Shown: positions 14,347 through 23,264, counted from the stretch's first letter. The stretch: 33,752 bases of DNA from CAZUDI01 sp964618975 (GCA_964618975.1 CAZUDI010000043.1:1-33752); one strand, 5' to 3'. A program made the numbers and translations. The notes: a model not told the origin generated them from the letters alone.

Positions 14347-16088
14347 GATTCGGAATTGTTACCGATATTGTAACCCTTCATGATTTTGTAGAGCGTCGGA
14401 CGGCTGATCCCCAGCAGTTGCGCGGTCTGTACCTTGTTCCATCCCGCCTTTTCCAGGGCGACCTCGACGTCTTCCTTGCTGAGCTGGTGGGGCGCCTTGG
14501 TCAGGCCCGAAGCATGATTTGCGGTGCTTCCGGCAAGATACGCGCGAGCCTCGCGCGGCAGGTGTTCGACTTCGATCACTGAGCCCTGGCACATGATAAA
14601 GGCATGTTCCAGCATATGGCTTAATTCCCGGATATTTCCCGGCCATGCGTATTCCATGAAGAATACATTGACCCTTTGCGAGATGTCCACGATATGCTTA
14701 TTGAAGCGTTCATTGAAGAGGGCCAGGTAGTGTTCGACCAGCAAGGGGATATCCTCCCGGCGTTCGGATAAGGGCGGGGTGTTGATCTCAACCACCTTGA
14801 GGCGGTAATAGAGATCCTCCCGGAACTCCCCGTCCTTCACCATCTGGCGCAGATCCCGGTTGGTGGCGGTTATGATCCGGACATCCGCCTGGCTGGGAGC
14901 AGCGTCGCCGACCCGCTCGAACTCCTTGGTCTCCAGGATCCGCAGGAGCTTGAGCTGGATCATAGGCGAGATATCGCCAATCTCATCCAGGAAGATGGTG
15001 CCATGGTCCGCCATCTGGAATCGACCGATTTTATCCTGGATCGCGCCGGTAAAGGCGCCCTTTACATGTCCGAAAAGTTCACTCTCCAGCAGGTTCTCCG
15101 CCAGTGCCGAGCAGTTGACGACCACGAAGGGCTCCTGGCCGCGTACGCCGCTGTAATGGATAGCCCGTGCCACGAGCTCCTTGCCCGTTCCGCTGGGCCC
15201 GGTGATCAGTACCGTGGTATCGATGTCCTTGACATTGTCAATCAAGGCATAGACATCCTGCATCTTTTTACTTGTTCCTGTCATGTTCCAGAACTGGTTC
15301 CTTCCCTGCAGCTCCTTTTCCAGGCGCGTGAGCCGGGTGATGTCCCTGATGGCCATGACGGCGCCCAAGTGGTTCTCCTCGCGGTCCTTCAGGGGTGAGA
15401 TGTTGACCATGACCACCTGCTGGGGCCGTTTCAGATGCCCGCATTCGATGCGGTATTCATAGACGGACGACTTCGATTCCAGAGCGTTCTGCAGGGCGCT
15501 CCAGCACTTGTGTTCGCAGCCCCGGATCCAGGCTGTGGGATTTTCCCCGAGCAGGTAACCGGTCGGGAGCGGACAGATGGCGGCGAAGGCGTTGTTGTAG
15601 TGCAGGAGGTGCATGTGGTTATCCACGGAAATGATGGCCTCCTCGACGCTCATGAATACAGCATCCAGGTGGGCGCGATAGCGCTCCATCTCCATAGCAA
15701 TGATGGCCTTTTCATCCAGCAGGGCCTTATGCTGGAGGGCATGCTTGGTCACCCGGACGAGGGTTTCCTTATGGAGAGGTTTGGGCAGATAATCGAAGGC
15801 ACCTAACCGGACGGAATCGGCGGCGGTGGCGATGGTGGGTTCCCCGGTGACCATGATCACCGGCGTGCTGAGCCCCCGCAATTTGATCTCTTTGAGGATC
15901 TCGATGCCCGAATGCCGTCCTAGGATGATGTCGGTGAAGATGAGATTGAAATGCGTGGTGCCGATCAAATTGAGTGCTGCATCGTAATTGTCGGCGGTAT
16001 GAACTTGATATCCTTCAGAATCTAAAATCGCCCGAAAGGTGGCGCATATTGACCGATCATCATCTATTACCAGTATATCCGAATCCAA
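14340..16088 (-). CDS. Sigma-54-dependent response regulator (REC-PAS-AAA+-Fis)
   Basis: 582 residues. Receiver domain with LVIDDDRS, phospho-Asp53 (IFTDIILG) and Lys103 (YLPKPL); a PAS domain (about 135-250, ending VMAIRDITRL); AAA+ domain with Walker A GPSGTGKE, the sigma-54 contact loop GAFTGA and Walker B GTIFLDEIGD; and a C-terminal Fis-type helix-turn-helix (TAQLLGISRPTLYKIMKGY). It should activate sigma-54 promoters when phosphorylated. Start: I choose TTG 16088 behind GAGGAG (6 nt). A GTG at 16127 would overlap the predicted -10 box and add 13 residues before the receiver. It follows the hybrid kinase gene in the same direction and precedes the chemosensory operon, so kinase, regulator and target form a plausible circuit. 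Confidence 0.92.
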   Translation of the reverse strand: MDSDILVIDDDRSICATFRAILDSEGYQVHTADNYDAALNLIGTTHFNLIFTDIILGRHSGIEILKEIKLRGLSTPVIMVTGEPTIATAADSVRLGAFDYLPKPLHKETLVRVTKHALQHKALLDEKAIIAMEMERYRAHLDAVFMSVEEAIISVDNHMHLLHYNNAFAAICPLPTGYLLGENPTAWIRGCEHKCWSALQNALESKSSVYEYRIECGHLKRPQQVVMVNISPLKDREENHLGAVMAIRDITRLTRLEKELQGRNQFWNMTGTSKKMQDVYALIDNVKDIDTTVLITGPSGTGKELVARAIHYSGVRGQEPFVVVNCSALAENLLESELFGHVKGAFTGAIQDKIGRFQMADHGTIFLDEIGDISPMIQLKLLRILETKEFERVGDAAPSQADVRIITATNRDLRQMVKDGEFREDLYYRLKVVEINTPPLSERREDIPLLVEHYLALFNERFNKHIVDISQRVNVFFMEYAWPGNIRELSHMLEHAFIMCQGSVIEVEHLPREARAYLAGSTANHASGLTKAPHQLSKEDVEVALEKAGWNKVQTAQLLGISRPTLYKIMKGYNIGNNSESV

Positions 16089-16127
16089 TCCGCACTCCTC
16101 AATTATAATATATTGTATTAATGACAC

Positions 16128-16156
16128 CTTATATCATGTTCTAGTGCAGAGCGTAA
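16128..16156 (-). promoter_or_regulatory. Sigma-70-like promoter of the response regulator gene
   Basis: TTACGC-N17-TATAAG with TGA before the -10, giving an extended -10. The start of transcription would fall near 16121, about 33 nt before the TTG start codon. Confidence 0.5.
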
Positions 16157-16188
16157 CATATTCCAATAAAGATTATAGATAGTTGATC

Positions 16189-19100
16189 TCAAAGGCCACC
16201 GGTGACCGACAGGGCCTTTTGAATCACCCGTGCCATGGCCATGCGTGAAAACGGTTTGTTGATCAGTTCCTTGATTCCCAGACACAGTGCGCCTTTGTGG
16301 TCAATGAGCGTGCTGTATCCTGTCATGATGACAATCGGGAGCGAGGGTCTGATCGTGAGCATCGCCTCGGCCAGCTGATCCCCCCGCAGGCCAGGCATGG
16401 TCTGGTCTGTGATTACCAGGTCGACGATCTGGGGATCGTGGCGGAAGGCTTCAAGGGCATCATGGCTCGACGAATACCCCTGGACGGTATAGCCGATCTG
16501 TTGGAGCATGACCGTGCCGTAGGCCACGATATCGGGTTCATCATCCACGAGGAGGATGCATTGCCCATTGCCCATGGGAATATCCTCTTCTGCGCTCAGG
16601 TCCTCGGATACATCGATGCCGAAGCGAGGGAAGAACACCTCAAAGGTGCTGCCGATCCCCGGGGTGCTTGACAGGATGATGGCACCGCCGATATCTTTCA
16701 CGATCCCGTGGATGATGGCCAGCCCGAGCCCGGTCCCCATGCCCTTTTCCTTGGTGGTGAAAAAGGGCTCGAAACAGCGCTGCATGGTGGCCTCCTCCAT
16801 GCCGCACCCGGTATCTTTGACGCCCAGCCTGACATAGTCCCCGGCATGCAGTTCGGGGTGCTTGCAGGTGATGTCATCATCCAGGGTTACGGCCTGCAGG
16901 TCCACAGACAAGGTGCCGCCCGTGTCCTGCATAGCCTGGTAGGCATTGGTGCACAGATTCATGACCACCTGGTGCAACTGTGTCGGATCGGCCAGAATGG
17001 CGCCCGAGTAAGGATCAATATTCTGGATGATATCAATGGTGGAGGGAATCATGGATCGCAAAAGTTTGACCACTTCCTTGACAATGAGGTGTGCATTAAG
17101 CGGCTTCATCTCAACCTTGACCTGCCGGCTGAAAGTGAGAATCTGATTGACCAGGTCCTTGGCGCGCTCACTAGCCTTGAGCACCGTCCCAATCATCTCA
17201 TGCGTGCGCCTATCTGCTGGATGATTGTCCCGGACAAGCTCGGAGAAGCCGACGATAACCGAGAGGATATTGTTGAAATCATGGGCGATACCGCCCGCCA
17301 AGGTACCGATGGCCTCGAGCTTCTGGGAGTGCTGCAGCTGTTCCTGGAAGAAGAGCATCTGTTCTTCGGACCGTTTGCGCTCGTCGATGTTGCGGGTGAC
17401 GCTGAGAATCCCTAACGGTTGCCCCTGATCGTCCAGGAAAAGGCTGATTTTGGACTCGGTCCACATTACGCCACCCTTGATGATGCGCTTGAGTTCCACG
17501 GTCCATGACCGGGAGGGCAGGGAGGGGTCATGCGCGTCCACCAGTTCCCTGATCTGGGACAGGATGTCCTGCATCTTTTTTTGCGACGCCTCATCGATGA
17601 GCGCCATGACCGGCTTCCCGAGCATCTCCCGTGGCTGGTACCCCGCGATGCGTACGACCGAGGGGCTCACATAGGTGTAATTGAAATCAAGATCATAGAG
17701 TGAAATGATATCGTGGATATTCTCCGCCACCAGACGGTAGCGCTCCTCGCTGGCGCGCAGCCGCTCTTCGGCCCGCTTGCGGTGTGAGATGTCCCTCCAT
17801 GAGGAGAACAGGAGCTTCTTGTCCTGCACGATCATGGCCGTCAGCATGATATCGATGTGGGTTAGGGTGCCGTCGAAACGCCTGAGGAGCCACTCGAACC
17901 GGTGAAAGCCTGTGCGCAAGGCGGCGTCCGCCATCGCCCGGGCCTTTTCTCCGGAAGGCCTCCCATCAGGCTGGATCGCGGGGGAAAGGTTCTCGGGGCG
18001 TACGCCCACCAGCAGTGACTTGTCCGGACAGCCGGATATACTGAGGGCCGCCGCGTTGCAGTCGATACACCGGCCGTCCTCCAGAATAAGGTTGCCATCC
18101 GCAGAGGCTTCAAACAGGAGGCGAAACTTCTCTTCGCTCTCTTTCAAGGCCTGTTCCACCCGTTTGCGATCAGTGATGTCGCGAATGGTCTCGATGGCGC
18201 CGATGAGTTCTCCCCGGCTGTTGAATATCCGGCTTGCCTTACCCCAGAGGAACATCCTGCCCATCACCTCGGCCTCGGCGATGAGCAGGTTCTCTTCTCT
18301 GTGGATAATGGTGTACTGCTTTGCAGCCTCTTTATCCGGTTTCAGACAGAGATCGACCAGGATGGGCGTTTCCCTGCCGTAAAAAGGGAGGGCATACGCA
18401 TAATCAGTCTGCCCGATGATATCGGATGCCTTGACGCCGGTCATGTCCTCCATGGCCCTGTTCCAGATCAGGACCTCACCGTCCAGACCAATGGCCAGGG
18501 TGGGGTCAGGCAGAAAGTCGATGAACTGCTTCAGGTGGTGTTCCGACTCCCTGAGGCGCTCCTCGGCCTGCTTGCGCTCGGTGATGTCCACGCAGGTCCC
18601 TTCATAGTATAGGGGATTACCCTGCTCATCTCGGACCGTATGGATATTCATGGAGATCCATATCCGGCTTTTATCGACGCGCAGCAGGGAGAACTCGAAT
18701 CCTTCGGCCATGTCGTGCTCGGTCAGCATCTCCATCATGGCGCAACGGTCTTGCGGGTTTTCGTAGAGCTCTTGACCGATGTCATGCACAGAGGCGATCA
18801 TTTCCCCAGGTGAAGCATAACCGCCCATCCGGGCCAGGGAAGGGTTCACGCTCAGAAACCGGCCCTCAGGTGTTGTCCGAAAGATACCCTCCGTGGCGTT
18901 TTCAAAGAGGGTGTGGTAGCGCTCTTCGCTCGCCTGCAGGGCCTGCTCTATCTGCCTGCGTTCTGTTATGTCCATCAGGGTCTGAATGGCGCCGACTTTT
19001 GTTCCCATGGAGTCATGGATGGGGCTCGCATGGGAGATAATCCACCTTTTCCTGCCGGTGAGCTGGGAATGGATTTCGCCTTCAAAAACGAGGCTTCCGT

Positions 19101-19785
19101 CATCGCAATGTTCATAAGGATGGTCTCCCTGCACCAGGAGTTCGGGGTGAAGGATGTAATCCACCATTGCGCGTCGGCGGTAGCCATAGAGGGGTATGGA
19201 ATACTCATGGTTGGCCTTCCCGAGCATGTTTTGGGAATCTTTGCCAGAAATCCTTTCTATAGCCTTGTTCCACAGGATGATCCTTCCCTCGCGGTCGACG
19301 GCGAAGGTGGGATCGGGCAGGAAGTTTGCGAGTTGTTCCAGCGCCGTCAGGGCATCCTGATGTGTACGCTGCAAGCGTTTCATATTCGTAATGTCCCGGA
19401 GGGATTCGATGGCGCCGACGACCTGGCCGGACTCATCACGGATCGGTCCGGCCTTGCCCCAGAGAAGCCGATCTGCAGGTAAGGCCATACCCTCGGCATA
19501 GATGGTGTCGCCGCAACGGGTGAAGGCCGTATAATTATCTGCCACCATCGATACATGGGGATTAAGGACCAGGTCAACGAGCATGGGGCGCCGCTTGTTA
19601 TAGAACGGCAGGGCATAGGCATAATCAGCCCCGTCGAGCATCTCTCCGGAAGTAATGCCGGTAAGCTCTTCCATGGCCTGGTTCCAGAAAATGACCCGAC
19701 CGGCTTCATCGATGGCAAAGGTGGCGTCGGGCAGAAAGTCGATGACTTGAGAGACTCCACGGCTTATCTCAGATACACTCAACAT
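16189..19785 (-). CDS. Hybrid histidine kinase with six PAS domains and a C-terminal receiver
   Basis: 1198 residues, no membrane segment, so probably a cytosolic sensor. Six PAS domains in a row, several with the PAC ending DITxxK/R (DITNMKR, DITERRQ, DITERKQ, DITDRKR, DISHRKR, NIDERKR). PAS 1, 2 and 4 are close relatives: each starts with a FLPDxTxAI motif and carries a Y(A/S)(L/I)P(F/L)Y(N/G) segment. Then HisKA with His835 in GGIAHDFNN, HATPase with N box NLCTNAYQAM, DTGCGM and GTGLGLA, and a receiver with Asp1127 (VITDQTMPG) and Lys1177. ATG 19785 has a GGAGGT site at 8 nt. It is followed after about 100 bp by the sigma-54 regulator gene, its likely partner. Confidence 0.93.
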   Translation of the reverse strand: MLSVSEISRGVSQVIDFLPDATFAIDEAGRVIFWNQAMEELTGITSGEMLDGADYAYALPFYNKRRPMLVDLVLNPHVSMVADNYTAFTRCGDTIYAEGMALPADRLLWGKAGPIRDESGQVVGAIESLRDITNMKRLQRTHQDALTALEQLANFLPDPTFAVDREGRIILWNKAIERISGKDSQNMLGKANHEYSIPLYGYRRRAMVDYILHPELLVQGDHPYEHCDDGSLVFEGEIHSQLTGRKRWIISHASPIHDSMGTKVGAIQTLMDITERRQIEQALQASEERYHTLFENATEGIFRTTPEGRFLSVNPSLARMGGYASPGEMIASVHDIGQELYENPQDRCAMMEMLTEHDMAEGFEFSLLRVDKSRIWISMNIHTVRDEQGNPLYYEGTCVDITERKQAEERLRESEHHLKQFIDFLPDPTLAIGLDGEVLIWNRAMEDMTGVKASDIIGQTDYAYALPFYGRETPILVDLCLKPDKEAAKQYTIIHREENLLIAEAEVMGRMFLWGKASRIFNSRGELIGAIETIRDITDRKRVEQALKESEEKFRLLFEASADGNLILEDGRCIDCNAAALSISGCPDKSLLVGVRPENLSPAIQPDGRPSGEKARAMADAALRTGFHRFEWLLRRFDGTLTHIDIMLTAMIVQDKKLLFSSWRDISHRKRAEERLRASEERYRLVAENIHDIISLYDLDFNYTYVSPSVVRIAGYQPREMLGKPVMALIDEASQKKMQDILSQIRELVDAHDPSLPSRSWTVELKRIIKGGVMWTESKISLFLDDQGQPLGILSVTRNIDERKRSEEQMLFFQEQLQHSQKLEAIGTLAGGIAHDFNNILSVIVGFSELVRDNHPADRRTHEMIGTVLKASERAKDLVNQILTFSRQVKVEMKPLNAHLIVKEVVKLLRSMIPSTIDIIQNIDPYSGAILADPTQLHQVVMNLCTNAYQAMQDTGGTLSVDLQAVTLDDDITCKHPELHAGDYVRLGVKDTGCGMEEATMQRCFEPFFTTKEKGMGTGLGLAIIHGIVKDIGGAIILSSTPGIGSTFEVFFPRFGIDVSEDLSAEEDIPMGNGQCILLVDDEPDIVAYGTVMLQQIGYTVQGYSSSHDALEAFRHDPQIVDLVITDQTMPGLRGDQLAEAMLTIRPSLPIVIMTGYSTLIDHKGALCLGIKELINKPFSRMAMARVIQKALSVTGGL

Positions 19786-19866
19786 GCTGATGAACCTCCG
19801 TGTTTATCATCAGAAATCATATAAAACACAGTGCCTTAATGTTGATCACTCTGCTGCTTCTTAATA

Positions 19867-19895
19867 ATTATATCAATACCAAAAAGGTGTTACAA
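19867..19895 (-). promoter_or_regulatory. Sigma-70-like promoter of the hybrid kinase gene
   Basis: TTGTAA-N17-TATAAT with TGA directly before the -10 (extended -10). Transcription would begin near 19860, about 75 nt before the ATG. Confidence 0.6.
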
Positions 19896-20010
19896 ACTAA
19901 AGGGTGAAGTGGTGAATAGATGACATTAAGCGCTTTGTTCAGCTTTAATAAGGGATCGCTACGTCAAAGAGTGGTATTAAATTAGCATAGGATCGAAGAT
20001 TGAACGTGGA

Positions 20011-20079
20011 TTACGGGTATGAACCCCAGGGCAAGCCCTGGACCCTCCTTGCCGCCGCAAGCGGCGGGGAATTCGAACC
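20011..20079 (-). repeat. Dispersed palindromic repeat, copy 1
   Basis: About 69 bp with two perfect stems, CCAGGGC-AA-GCCCTGG and CCGCCGC-AA-GCGGCGG on the + strand. Read on the - strand it aligns over its whole length with 29536-29604 and, less well, 29613-29682. The layout (two GC hairpins, at gene boundaries) is REP/BIME-like. Confidence 0.75.
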
Positions 20080-20245
20080 ATGGCGATTAAATTCTTTCTG
20101 AGCAAGGAGAAACATGCTTTTCGAGACAATGGCCCCCACCTGCACACCGCCGGCAATCGCAAGAGGCGGGCACGGGAAACGGATGCGTAAGGAACTGTCA
20201 GGGGTCTCGATTATGAAACACCTGTGATAAATGCAGCCATGAGTG

Positions 20246-20254
20246 TGATATAAT
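20246..20254 (+). promoter_or_regulatory. Extended -10 promoter of the cupin regulator gene
   Basis: TGATATAAT is a perfect extended -10. The start codon is about 56 nt downstream. No clear -35 box. Confidence 0.5.
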
Positions 20255-20309
20255 GTATACCTGACCTTGCCGGGAGCCTGCATGCCCCGGCGTTTGAGAG
20301 GAGGGATGT

Positions 20310-20855
20310 GTGAGCAGAAGACAGGACCAAACCTTCGGTGCCAGGATCCGCGGCCTGCGGGAGGAAAAGGGCCTCGGCCTGGACGATCTCGCCCGCGACA
20401 CGGGCTACCCCGCCGAGCTGATCGAGAGCGTGGAAGCGGGGAAGATCGCCCCGCCCGTGGCCTTGGTGCTCCAGCTCGGCCGGGCCTTCAAGGTGGATAT
20501 CGAGCAGCTGCAGGCCCCCCGGGAGAAGGCCGCCTCCCAGAGGCGCACCCGGAGCCACAAAAAGCGCGTGGCGGCCTATGCCTATGCCCCACTGACCCGC
20601 CCGGGCGGGGAGCGGCACCTGCGAGCCTACCGTGTGACCATCGACCCCCTCACCGACCACCAGGGCGTCGAGTATCACCACGAGGGCGAGGAGTTCATCT
20701 ATGTCCTTGAGGGGGGGCTTAAGATCCAGGTCGGCCAGAACTGCACCACCCTCGAGCCGGGCGCGAGCATCCACTTCGACTCCGCCCTCCACCACAAGCT
20801 CAGCAATCCCACCCGGGAAAGGACGGAGCTCCTGGTGGTCATCTACGTACCCTGA
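20310..20855 (+). CDS. XRE-family regulator with C-terminal cupin domain
   Basis: 181-residue transcription factor. N-terminal XRE helix-turn-helix (about 8-65: FGARIRGLREEKGLGLDDLA, then YPAELIESVEAGK) and a cupin sensor domain (about 100-180) with GVEYHHEGEEFIYVLEG, whose His and Glu residues could bind a metal, and the second cupin motif PGASIHFDSALHHKLSN. Such regulators usually sense a small metabolite. GTG start at 20310 behind GAGGAGGG. Eight bases separate its stop from the acyl-CoA dehydrogenase start, so the two are co-transcribed and the regulator probably controls this pair, perhaps in response to an acyl or aromatic acid intermediate (inference). Confidence 0.9.
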   Translation: MSRRQDQTFGARIRGLREEKGLGLDDLARDTGYPAELIESVEAGKIAPPVALVLQLGRAFKVDIEQLQAPREKAASQRRTRSHKKRVAAYAYAPLTRPGGERHLRAYRVTIDPLTDHQGVEYHHEGEEFIYVLEGGLKIQVGQNCTTLEPGASIHFDSALHHKLSNPTRERTELLVVIYVP

Positions 20856-20863
20856 GGTGCCTT

Positions 20864-22003
20864 ATGCCCGATACCATCAGCGCGGAACAGGAAATGGTGA
20901 GACTCATGGCACGGGACTTCGCCCGCCGGGAACTGGAGCCCCTGGCTGCCCACAGGGACAGGGAGGAGATTTTCCCTATCGAGGTGGTCAGGAAGATGGG
21001 GCAGCTCGGGCTCCTGGGCATGATGGTCCCTCCCGAGTACGGCGGCGCCGGGGCGGGGGCGGTGAGCTACTGCCTGGCGCTGCAGGAGATCGCCTACGCC
21101 TGCGCCTCCACGGCGGTGACCATGTCGGTGGCCAACCTTTCCACCGAGCCCCTGCTGAAGTTCGGGGACGAGGCCCAGAAGAGGCGCCACCTCGAGCCGC
21201 TCGCCCGGGGCGAAAAGCTGGGCTGCTTCGCCCTGACCGAGCCGGGTGCCGGCTCGGACCCGGGCAGCCTGCAGCTTAAGGCCGAAGACAAGGGGGATCA
21301 CTACCTCCTCAACGGCACCAAGGTCTTCATCACCCACGGGGAGTATGCGGATGTGATCAATCTCATCGCCCGCACCGACCCGGAGAAGGGCAACCGGGGG
21401 CTTTCGGCCTTCATCGTGGAGAAGGGCACGCCGGGGCTCGCGGTGGGGGCGCGGGAGGACAAGATGGGGCTGCGCGCCTCCAACACGGTGGAGCTCATTT
21501 TCGAGGACTGCCGTCTGCCGCAGGCGAACCTCATCGGCCGGCCGGGCCTGGGGTTCAAGGTCGCCATGAGCGCGCTCGACAGCGGCCGCATCGGCATCGC
21601 CTCGCAGGCCCTCGGCATAGCGCGGGCCTGCCTGGACGAGGCCCTCCGCTATGCCAGGGAGCGCCGGCAATTCGGCCGCCCTATCGGCTCCTTCCAGGCC
21701 ATCCAGTGGATGATCGCCGACATGGCCACCGACATCGAGGCGGCGCACCTCCTCGGGCTGTCGGCGGCCCGCAAGAAGGAGAGGGGGCTCCCCTTCACCC
21801 GGGAGGCCTCCATGGCGAAGCTCTTTTCCTCGGAGGCCGCCAACCGGGGGGCCTACCTTGCCCTGCAGATCCACGGCGGCTACGGCTACACCAAGGACTT
21901 CAAGGTGGAGCGCCTCTTCCGCGATGCCCGGGCCACCACAATCTACGAGGGCACCTCGGAGATCCAGCGGCTGGTCATCGCCCGCGAGTGCCTGCGGGAG
22001 TGA
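20864..22003 (+). CDS. Acyl-CoA dehydrogenase
   Basis: 379-residue flavoenzyme that oxidises an acyl-CoA to the 2-enoyl-CoA, passing electrons to an electron-transfer flavoprotein. Signatures: helical N-domain to about 120; CFALTEPGAGSD (121-132) and the beta domain; QFGRPIGSFQAIQ (269-281); and IHGGYGYTKDFKVERLFRDA followed by YEGTSEIQR, where Glu362 is the expected catalytic base. Length is normal for short/medium-chain members; the substrate cannot be read from sequence. ATG lies 8 bp after the cupin regulator stop, with a weak GAGGTG ribosome site. No ETF genes are present in the window. A GC hairpin follows the stop. Confidence 0.95.
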   Translation: MPDTISAEQEMVRLMARDFARRELEPLAAHRDREEIFPIEVVRKMGQLGLLGMMVPPEYGGAGAGAVSYCLALQEIAYACASTAVTMSVANLSTEPLLKFGDEAQKRRHLEPLARGEKLGCFALTEPGAGSDPGSLQLKAEDKGDHYLLNGTKVFITHGEYADVINLIARTDPEKGNRGLSAFIVEKGTPGLAVGAREDKMGLRASNTVELIFEDCRLPQANLIGRPGLGFKVAMSALDSGRIGIASQALGIARACLDEALRYARERRQFGRPIGSFQAIQWMIADMATDIEAAHLLGLSAARKKERGLPFTREASMAKLFSSEAANRGAYLALQIHGGYGYTKDFKVERLFRDARATTIYEGTSEIQRLVIARECLRE

Positions 22004-22024
22004 GGCGGGAAGGCTCAGGCCCAC

Positions 22025-22047
22025 CTGGACCCGGCCTCGAGGTCCAG
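22025..22047 (+). terminator. Hairpin after the acyl-CoA dehydrogenase gene
   Basis: CTGGACC (22025-22031) pairs with GGTCCAG (22041-22047) across a 9-nt loop, 22 nt after the stop. There is no T tract, so a role as terminator is uncertain; it may protect the mRNA end. Confidence 0.35.
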
Positions 22048-22176
22048 AGGGATAGAAGGCGGGGGACCGGCAGGTGCCTCTAAGGGCTCTATAAGGCCTG
22101 CGTCCAGGGGTTTGACGGCCTGAAGAAATGAACTGGTGGCCCTTACCCTGCCCCGGAATTCCATGCCTATGATCAA

Positions 22177-22196
22177 GAGCCCTCCTCTCAGGGCTC
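22177..22196 (-). terminator. Hairpin overlapping the stop of the PNPOx-like gene
   Basis: GAGCCCT (22177-22183) pairs with AGGGCTC (22190-22196). The hairpin includes the stop codon of the - strand gene and lies between two convergent genes, so it may act from either side. T run is weak. Confidence 0.35.
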
Positions 22197-22652
22197 CATC
22201 TTGAGCACCATGACCTGCTGGAAGCGGCTTACCAAGAAGTAGCGCATAGGCGTCACCCCCACCAGGGCGCAGGTGGGCGCCGTGGCAAAGGCCTCCAGGG
22301 AGGGGTGCTTTCTCAGGTAGAGCGGCAGCATCTCCGCACGGGCCTGGCCGGTCAGGGGAGAAGCCCGGCCGGTCAGGGTCACGGCCATGGCCTCCTGGAA
22401 GTCGGCCTCCTGGTTGCTGCGGTTGTCGATGAGCATGGAGACGCGCGCGTCGCGCTCCAGGTTGTCGAATTTGCGGGTGGCCCGCGTGGTGGCGAAGCAG
22501 ACCCTTTTTAGATCATCGGTGGCGACGAAGGCCACCAGGTTGCAGTAGGGCTGGCCGCCGGCATGCGTGGACAGCACTGCCAGGGGCTGGGAAAGGAAGA
22601 GGTTGCGAATGTTCTCCATCAGTGCGCTGGATGTGGCGTTTTCGGCATACAT
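22188..22652 (-). CDS. Pyridoxamine 5'-phosphate oxidase-fold flavin-binding protein
   Basis: 154 residues with the split-barrel PNPOx fold: the strand PLAVLSTHAGGQPYCNLVAFVATDD, then VCFATTRATRKFDNLERDARVSMLIDNRS, a pattern typical of small flavin- or heme-binding proteins of this superfamily. The typical TxxxxRKxxNL motif that contacts the flavin phosphate is visible. These proteins are often flavin reductases or stress proteins; the substrate is unknown and it is unlikely to be the true vitamin B6 enzyme. ATG 22652 has GGAAGG upstream. It stands alone, converging with the acyl-CoA dehydrogenase. Confidence 0.85.
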   Translation of the reverse strand: MYAENATSSALMENIRNLFLSQPLAVLSTHAGGQPYCNLVAFVATDDLKRVCFATTRATRKFDNLERDARVSMLIDNRSNQEADFQEAMAVTLTGRASPLTGQARAEMLPLYLRKHPSLEAFATAPTCALVGVTPMRYFLVSRFQQVMVLKMEP

Positions 22653-23264
22653 ACATCACCTTCCCGTGTCCGTGATTCCCGCTTAAGGTCCCCGGTGGCC
22701 TTTTCGGACCACTGTCTTTGTTTTCTAATGATAAGCGCCACAGGCCGCGACGCAAAGGTGGGCGGACAATTTGCTGAGAGGGGCCTGCGCCAGAGGGTGT
22801 CCGCATCTCGCAGCGGGGAAGAATCAGACGGAACACATACAGGTAATGTCTGCCGAAAGCAGAGGGCCGGCTAAGGGTCATAACAAACGGCAGGCTGCCT
22901 GTCCGTCAAGGGGTATTTCTGCGGCCTCCGGGGGCGGAGCCTGCTGCGGGTTTGACACCCGTGATGCATGCCGGTGTCTGAAGCTGTCCGATGCCCGCGC
23001 GCCCCTTCGGGAAAGGTGCGGGACGGTTGCGGTCTTGGGGACAGGGGGTCGGCTCTTTCAGGGACGTTCCAGCTGTCTTGCGGCTCGCCGGAGGGGGACC
23101 GCAAGGCGCCACCCGGGGCGGCTGGAGAGAGGGACTGGTCTTGACCGGCGGTATTTTTTCGCGACTGTCGAAACCAGTCCCCCCAGAATCTTTCGCTCTC
23201 CCCGTTTTCCCCGGGGCGTATTCCCTGGTCGCCTGCGGTGCGGTGGGGCAGGGAATGCCGGAGG
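22653..23264. other. 612-bp gene-free region with long inverted repeat
   Basis: No ORF with protein-like composition was found on either strand. A promoter for the PNPOx-like gene lies at 22728-22755. A perfect 9-bp inverted repeat GGGACTGGT / ACCAGTCCC (23131-23139 with 23173-23181) spans a 33-nt loop and sits about 85 nt after the stop of the alcohol dehydrogenase, so it might end or stabilise that operon mRNA, or belong to an unrecognised RNA. Confidence 0.45.
22728..22755 (-). promoter_or_regulatory. Possible sigma-70 promoter of the PNPOx-like gene
   Basis: TTGCGT-N16-TATCAT on the - strand; start of transcription near 22721, about 70 nt before the ATG. Confidence 0.35.

Larger units (their letters stand above)
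19786..20309. other. Divergent intergenic region between kinase and cupin regulator
   Basis: No gene. It holds the kinase promoter (19867-19895, - strand), a CTACGTCAAAGAGT block (19959-19972) also seen before the chemosensory operon, one copy of a palindromic dispersed repeat (20011-20079), and the extended -10 promoter of the cupin regulator (20246-20254). Confidence 0.6.

Noticed and set aside
16089..16127. GTG 16127 as start of the response regulator
   Set aside because: It overlaps the predicted -10 element and lacks a ribosome site, while TTG 16088 has GAGGAG at 6 nt and begins right at the receiver domain.
20843..22024. 393-residue - strand frame opposite the acyl-CoA dehydrogenase
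   Set aside because: Shadow of a textbook acyl-CoA dehydrogenase; no motif of its own.
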